Assembly: GCF_963678975.1 (NCBI RefSeq)
Contig: NC_089274.1
Location: 19,485,633-19,549,632, forward strand
DNA length: 64,000 nucleotides
Direction: 5' to 3'
Source: Dysidea avara
Taxonomy: Eukaryota; Porifera; Demospongiae; Dictyoceratida; Dysideidae
The notes beneath the pieces are model-generated. The model ran no database searches. It was not told the DNA's origin and saw nothing but the letters and a program-made list of their open reading frames with translations. A program made the translations under genes and the position numbers. Positions 38,201 to 50,200 of this stretch are shown here, piece after piece; within the stretch, counting starts at the first letter, position 1, and every line of letters starts with the position of its first letter.

Positions 38201-41200
38201 AGCTTCTTGCCACAAGACCTGCTACTCATCCACCAGTAGTTCTTGATACCCTTGATAGTACCACGCTCAATAATACAGACACAGAATCACCAACAGTAGT
38301 ATCAGATGAAGAACATGAACTGACAGGTGGTCATGATGATGGTAATGAAGAGGACCAGAGTAACACAAGTGATGAGGCAAATATGGAACAACCATAGATG
38401 CAACACAATCTTCAGCAGAAAATGTACCACCGACAGATGTACAATCTACAGAGAAGAGTACCATTAGTAAGTGCTCATCAGGTAGAAAGCGAAAGAGAAA
38501 CAAAGGGGAAGTAATGGAAGACATGATGACAAAGGTAATGAAATCAGTAACAGACAGCATGTAGAACAGTGATCGGATGTTCCTGGAGTTAGAGGAAAGA
38601 AGAATGAAATTTGAAGCTGAGCAGAGGAGGCAAGAGAGAGAATTTCAGCTGAGGATGGTACAGATCTTCAATGCATCACAGAGAGGCCATAGTAGTGGTT
38701 ATAGCTGTAGTTATTCCCCTTATTCCTCACCTCCCCCAAGTGAGTTTTATTATGGTTCGGACAACAGTTAAACTTTGATTCTAACTTTGTTAAACAGTGA
38801 TGTACTACACGTGTATGTTGTACATGTTGCCATGATTATACAGTACACCCCTGTACTAGTATTTCGTTTACAATATTTCTTTAAAGTGTTAATAAATCAG
38901 TTACTATGAATCATACACAGATACATCAATTGTATAATGGTTGCTTGCATAGTTTAGTACATCATAAATTGAAGTACGTCACCAACAAATCTCGGACTCT
39001 ATTTCCAGTGTTGGATCTTGTACTTACTGGAGCTCTGTGCTATCAGGCTGATCAAAGTCGTAGCTTTGTTGTAACCACTCATCATTAAAGGAATCATTGT
39101 GGATCTCACAGATATTATGCAATGTGCAACAAGCTAAAATTACATTAGGAACATTGCTGATATCCATGTCTATTTGCTTGGACAACCTCCTCCATCTTGC
39201 TTTAAGCCTCCCAAAAGCTATCTCAACAATAACCCGTCCATGTGACAACCTATAATTGTATGTCTTGTGATCAGTTGGCATTGATATAGAAAATGGAAAT
39301 GGCTTTAACAACCAGGGAAGTAGTGGGTAAGCTGAATCACAAATTAAAAATATAGGAATGTTACCTCCACTAACCAGCAAGGTATCACCTTGCAGTAGCT
39401 CACCATTATTGGCCTTTCTGTACAGTGAAGAATTTGTGAACACTCGTGCATCATGCACGTTTCCTGGCCATCCAACATACACATCTCTGAAGATACCATT
39501 GTGATTTACAACTGCCTGTGTAACAACAGAGTACCACCCCTTATGATTGTAGTAATCAGTGTGGTTCATGAGAGGTGGGGTGATTGGAATATGGGTTCCA
39601 TCAACTGAACCAGCACATTGTGGCACACCCCATTTCTCCTTAAAGCCTGTTATCACCTCTTTCAACCTTCTCCAGTAGGAAAACGGATGTACAGTGGTAC
39701 CAGCTTCTGCATAATAGCCTTGCACATTTCTTTGACAATGATACATACTGTGCATCTTACTATTCCAAAAAGATAGGCTACTGTGCAGTACTCTGATGGT
39801 GTGGCCAAAATCCAAAGTGTGATAGCTACACGCCTTTCTACTGACACAGGCCTCCTCATTACAGTGGTTTCCTTTTCTACCAACGACCTTAATTGCTCAC
39901 AAAGGTAGTTGAATGTTGCACGGCTTACTCTAAAATTCTCCAACCAATCTCGTGATCCAAAGCTTTGCAGCACCACATCTTCCCACCAATTAGAAGAGCG
40001 ATGATGCATCCAGATTGTCCTGTCTTGACGGTTGCACTACTCCATGACTGCTGTTGACAACAGAGTCCCAACCAGAGTCACCAATACCTTTCTTCTAGAC
40101 TTGGCATAAGCTCTCCTTCGCCTTGATGATGTCCTTATGCTACCATTACTTCTGTTAACGAACGGTGCAAGAGCTGACAGCGCTGAAGACATCAAGGAAG
40201 ATATTTCTGCATAAAACAGCAGAACCCACAATCGGTTTGTGCTCAAAACTGTAATTGATTGTGGGTTCTGTTGTTTTCATTACGAGGCAAACCAGTTCAT
40301 TTCGTGTAAACAAAGCTCCGAAAGCAAATTAAATTGATCTGAATCGATAATTCACGAATTGAGTCACTGGTGTAAACACGCTGTTAGACATTGCTTCAGC
40401 CCAACAGGTGCCTTTTGGCATACACCAGTATGTACAATGTATACATTGTTATTTACCTTTGTGTCCCATTTCTTTTCACTGACAGTGCAAGGTGTAGATT
40501 TTAGAGGTGCACCAATATGACATTTAGCCTATATTCCGATAACCGATATAAAATAATATTATCAAACCGATAAACAAAGCCGACTTGATATGGTAGTATA
40601 GACTTTTTTCTTACAATTTTCACTCTAAATTCAGCTGTAAAGTGACAGTGTGGGACTTAAATCAATTAGTTGACATTACATAAACAGTATTGCTAGGATA
40701 TTATTAGAGCACGAGTGCCCACAAATAGATATTTATGTGTATCTGTATCCGCAACTTATTTACACATATTACCAATCCGATACCAGTAATAAAAAACAAG
40801 GCCGATATAACCAATAACCGATAGCTGATCCGATTATCGGTGCACCTCTAGACTAGATTTGCAGTTGCACTTCCCTACGTTTGTAACAAATTTTTGTGGT
40901 GACTGGATTGATTGCAGAAGCACTGGTCTTAGTTTGTAATGCTGTGTAACAACATAGCTGAAAACAAAGCATAATGGCCATTCCACTTTTTCAGTAACTG
41001 ATAGTTGGGACACAAATTCTGACAAAACTATTAAGTATAGCAACATTCTTTTGTTTGATGCAGTATGCACTAGTTTACCAGTCATAAAAGTAACCAAACA
41101 AGTAAAAGGAAAAATGAATTTTAAGTGTAGGCTAGAGACCTAGCATGAGGATCTTTGTGGATTTTAAAACTGAGGCAAAGCCAAGGTTTTTAAAACAGCT

Positions 41201-44200
41201 TAACGCCCATCTGTTTCTTCTTCAACTAAACTGTAGATGGACTTTAGCAAATATGATCTAGATGGGTAAGTTTCCTTGTAGAATGTTTATTTGCACTATC
41301 TGTAATGTGGGTGTGGTCAATAGTGAAACCGTTCCTGGTACATTATACTGCTGTTGCGCCACAAATGCCTTGTGACAACTTGGCTGCCTTTGCATATGCC
41401 ATATCGTCACAGCAGTGTGAAGAACAGGTGCATTAATAAAACAGTTGAAGGCATGGCTGCAGCGATGAGGTGTGAGCTTCGATTTCAATGAAAATATGTT
41501 CAGTCTTCTGCACTCATGTATAGATTGCATGATCAGTGGCGTAGCTACCATTGAGGCAGCTGCCTCGGTAAAAAAATTCCCAATAATTCAGGCTGAGCAG
41601 GTCTGAGTTTTTGGTACCCCAAATTTTCTACTCAAACATTACTAAACAACATAACTGTACTACACATAATAGAAGTAGGGCCGGAACCCACGGTGACAAG
41701 GTCTGGCATTGGTTGGACCACTTTTCAGCTACCTGAATTTGTATCACGAAAAAATTGAGATACTCTAATAGAGCAGTCATCGTAATATACTCTAATAGAG
41801 CATTCAGTACAGATTATAGCCACTGTTCTCATTACACTGCTTGGTATATTCATCAAAATTTATGTTATAGTTGTCTTTAAATTACTTTTCAAAGTCAACT
41901 GCATGGCATTGCATTGAGCTAATTGATCATGTATATCATGCATGCATTAGCAGTTACAATCAAAAAATAGTCTCCACATGCCAAGTCAAAGTATATTATT
42001 TCAAAATTTGTCTTGAGAGAGTAAGCACCCAGACTCCTTAGCTTGACATGTCTAGCACATGCAGTTGAAAGAGATAATCTCTGCTGACTTAAATATCACA
42101 TATGATCAGATCAATAAAAGTATCTGATCACTCGAAATATCAAGTCAGTTTTTTTGTGTTGAATGCAGTAAACTAGTCTAATAATTGAAACATGGTATAC
42201 TGTAGCATTGACCATTACTTATGACATGTACTCTTCTGAAACAGTTTCTTCCATCCAACAAGAGAGTCAACCTGCAAATGCTGTACCACTCATGTTTGAA
42301 AGTGTTTGTGAATCAGTTGAGTCAGAAGCAGACCTTCTCAATTATAGGTCAATGTATAAACTTTGCCTTGGTAAAAAAATTTTTCTGGCTATGCCACTGA
42401 TGATGATGATTTTAAAATGACATCTAATTCAATCTCATAATGGCTCCAACTATAGTATGTACGTGTTGAGCTGAATCCTCAAAAACATTTAATAACTCAT
42501 GGATGCAATTACACATGATCTTGAAATTTGGCTCGTTTGTAGTATTGCTTGACCCGCTAAAAATATTTCAAAATCACTTTGTTCAAATGTCTGACATAAT
42601 ATTTACGGCCAATCAAAATTTTCACAATACATTTCCTATGAGGAAGCCATACAAATACAATGTCCATTACGGGCCTTTCTTGAACTTGTAATGGAGCCAA
42701 ACTGTATGTGTCTGTTGTTAACACCTTTGCTGTCACCAGACATGGGGCCAAGTACATGAGTACTTATACTTAAGTACACTTAAGTACAGATTTGAAAGTA
42801 CTTGTACTTTACTTAAATACTTCCTTAATTTCCCCAATGTACTTGTACTTATACTCAAGTACTTTACTAAGTACTTGTATGTACTTGAGTACTTAAAGTA
42901 CTTTTTAAGTACTTGAGTACTTAAAGTACTTTTTAAGTACTTGTAAGTATTGCAAACATTGTACGTAGTTTGTACACAGTGGGTGAAGGTGCAGTTTACA
43001 ACTTTTTGCGATTCTTCTACTGCCTTCCCCAACCTTACTATGTACCATGTTGCCACGATTAATGATGTCATGGCATTCTGGAAAACAAAAACAATGCTGC
43101 TGTTCAAGTCAGTGAATTTTAAGAGTTTAAGAGAGAGAATGGTTGACAAAAACCAACCCCCCTAGGTACACTTACATACTACAATACACTGAATACAGCA
43201 TATATTTTACTACAGCAAAATATACTTGTACTTTACTTAAGTACTCTCTTGATTGCTGCTGGAGTACTTGTACTTGTACTTGGAAAATTCAAAAGTACTT
43301 GTACTTTACTTAAGTACTTGTACTTTACTTAAGTACTTTTAAATGTACTTGACCCCATGTCTGGCTGTCACCACTAATCATCTGGTTGGCTGAAATGTTA
43401 ACTCTGGTGAGAAAAAATCCACTTTTAATTTTTAGCTGTTTTTCAGGATTCAGTACAAGTTGTACATACTATATATACCCATATAAAACGCTCCCATTTT
43501 TCTAAGTTGGGTAGCTTCCTATAATTGAATTGCTTTAAGCATGCTTATAAAATGAATGGAGTGGTCAAGCTTGGGTGACTTCATCCACTGCAGACTATTA
43601 GCCTGCAATATGCTTGGGAGAGCATAGCAAATCAATGATTGAAAGTGGGATTTGCAATGCCTGGGGTCCTTTTGCTAGCAGATTTTTAAGGACTTGTTAG
43701 CAGGTATTTTAGTGAATTTTAAAGACCACATTATCCAGCATTTTATGCATACCACTTTATATTAGGGATCATAGACATAAACAGTAGTGAAACAAGGGAG
43801 ATTGCCTACACCTACAGATATATAGTAGTGGACATTTAATCTCTAATTCAGTCATGGGTACAGACTGAAATAGAGATTACATGTATATCTGCAAGTGTAG
43901 GCAACCTCTCTTGATTCACTACTCTTTTAAAAAAATTGTAGGACCTTATTGAAAGTGTTTTTAGGTATGGCATGTTTGGGCTTGATTGTGCACAACCAGC
44001 GCTGTGAAGGTGCCTGCAGGCAATATATATGCAAGGGCATCCGAGTAGGTGCGACCAGTGAGGCCAGAGCCTAACCACTTTTTGGCTGTAAATAAAATAA
44101 AACTGAAACATCAAACTTGATGAAGCCAAAAAAAGCCAAAATAAAATGAACATGCAACAAATGACACTTTCAGATGACACTTTAAGCTGTCTTTCACTCA

Positions 44201-47200
44201 GAACTGTATTATGTCAACTTCATATGTGTTAAATGCCTCTTAAAATAGTTATCAAACAGTACGTTCAATGCCACATCTACTAAATGGATCTTAGTTGATT
44301 AATAATGATCGAGCACCAAGACCACACCTCTTAACAATCTATCATGATGATATTGGCCTAGCTGTATTCATAATGCTAGCACGATGAAAATATAAAATAG
44401 TGACACACCCCCTGGGGGGGTAGGTGAAAGGCTGACTCGAGATACTCTAATACAACAGTCACCCTAATAAAACAGTCACACGTGTATAGCTACAATAAAC
44501 CAAACAAACTAGTATTTAAAAGTGAAGTAGGGATCCAAGCAACAAAAGTAGTGAAACAAGAGATGAATGATGGTATTACAGCATAGCTCGGTGGGAAATC
44601 CCTACATTGGTATGTTATAATGTTCAATACCAAAGTAGGGATTTTCCCACTGAGTTATGCTGTAATACCATCATTCATCTCTAGACTTGTTTCACTACTT
44701 TTTATCACTTGGATTCTTACTTCACTTTTAAACTAATAATTATTACCATTTTGGCTTTGTTTTTCTTTACACTACTTTGGAAATATCTCTTACAGTTTAT
44801 CTATTAATTAATAAACTCAAATGATAAGTTTTAAGAATTAAACAGTATTATGGAGGTGCTTTTTGGCAGTGTCCAGTTATCATTAAACACTTGTTAGTGG
44901 ATAGATAACTAGTACCTTCCACACAGTGTTACAAAATCCAAAATTGCCTCCAAATAAGCATCTCAAAATGTGCAATTTCAAAATTTTCCAGGATGGGGCA
45001 TTCCCCCAAGCTGAGCCTTACCACTTTTACTTTTACTCTGATGCCCTGGTTTCTGGTCATATGAAAATCTGCATATAAATGTTACTTATGAATTTTATCC
45101 ACAATCCAACTTGTTGACTGGCATAGTTGAACTTCTTCGTCACTTCAGTAAATCTCATTATGTTGGTAATGTGAGTATGTACATATGCTAGTATTGAATG
45201 AGTTTGAAGTATACTTCATCTTTCCACATATAGGTGAAGATATTCAGATAGCCACTAACATGTTGTGTCAACGTTACATACAAAACAGATGTGCTCTACC
45301 AGAAGATGACTGGCCACCCTACCACCCTAAACACTACTACACTCCATTAACTATTATCCATCATGAGGGAAGACATACTGAAACTGAAGTCATCACTGTA
45401 GCACAAGAAATGGCTGTGAAGGAAAATTTAAGGGCTTATGGTATGACAATTAATGATCTTTTTAATCCATTGGAAGGAGCTACTCCTTTTCCATACATAA
45501 TCCTGATAGAAGGAGCTCCTGGAATAGGAAAAACTCTTTTGAGCAAAGAAATCGCTTTACAATGGGTTAATCACACTATACTACACAACAGTAAGTTGTT
45601 ATTTTTATTGTTCATACAAGATCCCCAGGTAAACAGTATTAAAGACATTCCATCACTTGTTAACTGTTTTTGTGAGGGTAGTGCAATGGTTAATAAGATA
45701 ACTGATTGGCTTGTTGAAACTGATGGTCAATATCTTACCATTGTGCTTGATGGATATGATGAAGTGTCTGAAGGTAACAAAAACCATTTTATTAATGATA
45801 TTATATGTCGTAAAAAGTTGACTAAATGTGTTCTGGTAATTACATCTCGTCCAACTGCTTCATCACATCTCCACAATATTGTGGACTGTAGGGCAGAAAT
45901 GTTGGGATTTACTGAGGAGGATCGACTGGATTTCATTAAAAATGCGTTGCCTGATCAAGTGGAAAAAATCAAAGAACTTGAACAGTTTCTACAATATAAT
46001 TCATTCCTTAACACATTGTGTTACATTCCACTGAACATGAGCATTCTACTTTGCCTCACTAATGATGGTATCAGCACTTTACCAAGAACGCAAACTAGAT
46101 TGTGTGAGAAATTCATTATAATGACAATTGTTCGTTTTTTAAACAAAGACCAAAAGATATCTACTGTTACTATAGCCAGTTTCAATGACCTACCCCATCC
46201 ATATGATCAAGTGGTTAAGGAGTTGTCACAATTTGCTTTTCTTACTTTACAAAAGGACCAGTTAGTGTTCACACTGTCTGAGGTTAAAGCAACATGTCCT
46301 AACCTCACTCCTGCTAACTGGTATGGACTTGGCTTGTTAAAATGCACTAAATATTTTAAACCACAAGATGGTCATGATCATAAATCATTTCATTTCCTTC
46401 ATTTTTCCATTCAAGAATACATGGCAGCCCGTCACATTGCCTCACTACCAAACAACGTACAGGTAAGATTACTCAGAGACACATTTTGGAACATCAGATA
46501 TCACAACACTTGGGTAATGTATGTTGGCATTACAGGTGGCAGTACATTTGCATTTAAGCATTATCTTTCTGGAAACCTTTTCCCGTTGTCCAGTCGACTG
46601 TTTGGAATTTCATCTATATCAAGGAGAATATTAAATAATAAAATCAAATGTCTTTACCTGTTACACTGTTTGGCAGAAGCTGATCATAGAATGTTACCAT
46701 CTTTTGAGAACATATTCCACGGAGGAATAATTGACCTCAGTCACCAATCCTTGTTACCTAATGATGTACACACACTTGCATTTCTACTGTTAAGATCACC
46801 GAATAAACAGTGGGAAATGATTAACTTATCACACTGTAACATTGATAGCAAGTGCTGTGATGTCTTGTGGGAAATGTTCCATTCTCAAAGTATAACAGTC
46901 AAAACTGTTGATATTTCTCATAACGATTTAACCTGGGAATCTGTTAATAAACTATCAGATGTTTTGAGACTCTGGAAAATCAATGAGTTAGTTGTCTCAG
47001 TTGACAGCTTCTATGACAGGGCAACACTAAAAGTAATCATTAGTTTTACTAGAAAATTATTGAGTGCTATTGAGGTGGACCCTCTAGGTTCTAACTTGTT
47101 GGTCAGTTACATTCCTGAAAAAGACAAAGTGATTCTTGTGTTTTCAAATAAGAACTACATTACATGTAAACAATGTAACAATTGTTGTTTGAATGATAAC

Positions 47201-50200
47201 ATGATTGATGTGTTGAAGAGTTTCACAAGACAAATGAATATTAAAAGAATAGCTCACGTTGATGTTAGTGTGGTTATTAGTGATAGTGATAGGAAATTGT
47301 CTACACTTCCTACCAGCATTCAAAATGTAACACTTTATGGATCAAATTTATACTCGAAAGGTATTCTTGGCTATTCTACAAATGCTATCATAACCTTTAA
47401 TCATGAAAATTTTGCACTAGTAAGAACGGTAGCAGATTATTTAGCAACTGTTGTGCATCATAGCAACCAATTAGACACATCATATCTAAACGCTATTCCA
47501 TCAAATCTAGCAATAAACATTAAAAATTTCCTACAGCAATTTACAACAATGAACACTGTTAGTGTTAATGATAACAATATTAATGACAAAGCTGCATATG
47601 ACGTTGCAGCTGTTTTATCTTATCATGCTAAATTAAAAATTCTAGATCTAGGTAAAAATAATTTACAAGCAGCAGGAACTATTAAGATTGCAAGAGCTTT
47701 AAAAAATATTACAACTTTGACAATATTTGATATGAATAACAACAATATTAATGATGAAGCAGCAGATGATATTGCAGCTGTTTTATCTCACAATATGGAA
47801 TTACAACAACTAGAGTTAAGTGGAAATAATTTACAAACAGCAGGTGCCATTAAGATTGCAAGAGGTTTACGAAATACTACAACTCTGACAATATTTGATA
47901 TGGAAAATAACAATATTAGTGATGAAGCAGCAGACGACATTGCAACTGTTTTATCTCGTAATACTAAACTACAACAGCTATATCTTGGTGGAAATAATTT
48001 AAAAACATCAGGTGCCATTAAAATTGCAAGAGCTTTGCAGTGTACTACAAATTTGACAATATTTTGTGTACAAAATAATAATATTGGTTGTGAGGCAGCT
48101 GATGACATTGCAGCTGTTTTAGGTTGCAGTGGTAAACTACAGGAGGTAGATCTAGGTGCAAATAATATACAAACAACGGGTGCTATTAAGATTGCAAGAG
48201 CTTTGCTTACTACTTTGACAGTGTTTAGCATTGAAAACAACAACGTTACTGATGAAGCAGTAGATGACATTGCAGCTATTTTATTTCAAAATGCTAAACT
48301 GCAAGAACTATATCTAGGTGGAAATAATTTACAAACAACAGGTGCTATTAAGATTGCAAGAGCATTGCAACATACTAAAAGTCTGTTAATATTTGGTGTT
48401 GAAGAAAACAATATTAGCAACGAAGCAGCAGATGACATTGCAACTGTTTTATATCATAATTCTAAATTACAAGAGCTATATATAGGCGGAAATAATTTAC
48501 AAACAGTAGGTGCCATCAAGGTTGCAAAAGCACTGCAAAGTACCACAACTTTGTCAGTATTTAGTGTTGAAAACAACAATATTAGTAATGAAGCAGCAGA
48601 TGACATTGCTGTTATTTTATCTCATAATACTAAATTAAAAGAGCTGTATCTAGGTGGAAATAATTTACAAACAGTGGGTGCCATCAAGGTTGCAAAAGCA
48701 CTGCAAAGTACCACAACTTTGTCAGTATTTAGTGTTGAAAACAACGATATTAGTGATGAAGCAGCAGATGACATTGCAGCTGTTTTATCTCATAATACTA
48801 AATTACAAGAACTATATCTAGGTGAAAATAACTTGCAATCAGCAGGTTCCATTAAGATTGCAAAAGCTTTACAAACTACTACAACTCTGACACTATTTGA
48901 TATGCAAAACAACAATATTAATGATGAAGCAGCAAATGACATTGCAGCTGTTTTAGCTCTTAGTACTAAACTACAAAAGCTACATCTGGGTGGAAACAGT
49001 TTACAAACATTAGGTGCCATAACAATTGCAAGGGGTTTACAAAGTACCTAAAAATACTTAATATGGAAAGGAACAGTATCAGTTATGAAGCAGCAGATGA
49101 AATTGCAGTTGTTCTGTCTCATACTAAACTACACGAGTTATATCTAGGTGGAAACAATTTACAAACAGCAGGTGCCACTAAGATTGCAAGAGCTTTACAA
49201 AATACTACAACTCTTACAACACTTGATATGCAAAATAACAATATTAGTTATGAAGCAGCAAATGACATTGCAACTGTTTTATCTCGTAATTCTAAACTAC
49301 AAAAGTTTTATCTAGGTGGAAACAATTTACAAACATCAGGAGCCATAAAGATTGCAAGAGCTTTACAAAATAATGTGACTCTAGTAATATTTGATATGGA
49401 AAACAACAATATTAGTGATGAAGCAGCTGATGATATTGCCGTTGTTTTATCTCATAACGTTAAACTACAAAACGTACATCTAGGTAGGAATAATTTATGT
49501 TCAACAGGTGTCATTAAGATTGTACAGGCTTTACACAGTGTTACAACTCTAACATCTTTCAGTATTGGAGCCAACAATGTTAGTGATGAAGCAGCAGATG
49601 ATATTGCAACTGTTTTGTATCATAATACTAAACTACAACAGCTAAATTTAAGCAAAAGTAATTTACAAATAGAAAGTGTCACCATAATTGCAAAGGCATT
49701 ACAAAATATGACAGCACTTACAGTACTTAACATGAAAAACAACAACATAAGTGATGAAGGAGCAGATGACATTGCAGCTGTTTTATCTCATAATACTAAA
49801 CTACAATGGTTAGGACTAGGTGACAATAATTTACAATCAGCAGGTGCCATTAAGATAGCAAAAGCATTGCAAAGTATTATAACTCTGACAGTTTTTCACA
49901 TGGAAAACAACAATATTAGTGATGAAGCAGCTGATGATCTTGCATCTGTTTTATCCAGCAACGGTAGATTACAACAGCTATATCTAAGTGGAAATAATTT
50001 ACAATCAGTGGGTACCATTAAAATTACAAAAGCCTTACAAGATACTACAACTTTGGAAATATTTGATTTGGAGAGTAATAATATTAGCGATGAGGCAGCA
50101 GATGACATTGCAGCTGTTATATTTCATAATACTAAACTGCAAGAGCTATATCTAGGTGGAAACAATTTACAAACAGCAGGTGCTATTAAGATTGCTAGTG

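Larger units (their letters stand above)
37690..40383. mobile_element. PIF/Harbinger DNA transposon, 2.69 kb, nearly complete
   Basis: TIRs CAGCGTGTTTACAC at the left and its complement GTGTAAACACGCTG at the right, with TTA duplicated on both flanks (37687-37689, 40384-40386), as expected of Harbinger. It carries the two classic genes, a Myb/SANT-like protein on plus and a DDE transposase on minus, in convergent orientation. Both have a few inactivating changes, so this copy is probably dead but young. It lies in the 15-kb NLR intron. Confidence 0.93.
37390..41130 (+). repeat. Copy of the hairpin-bearing family split by two insertions
   Basis: Family sequence is present at 37390-37686, interrupted by a Harbinger element (37690-40383), resumes at 40387-40501 (GCCTTTTGGCATACACCAGT), is interrupted again by a 349-bp hAT-like MITE (40502-40850), and finishes at 40851-41130 ending GAATTTTAAGTGTAGGCTAG. 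Removing the inserts gives the same block order as in other copies, so the order of events is family copy first, then the two DNA elements. Confidence 0.75.

Noticed and set aside
47788-49020. Minus-strand frames of 76-160 codons inside the LRR array
   Set aside because: They are antisense shadows of the 168-bp LRR repeat; their own periodicity follows the plus-strand coding repeat.
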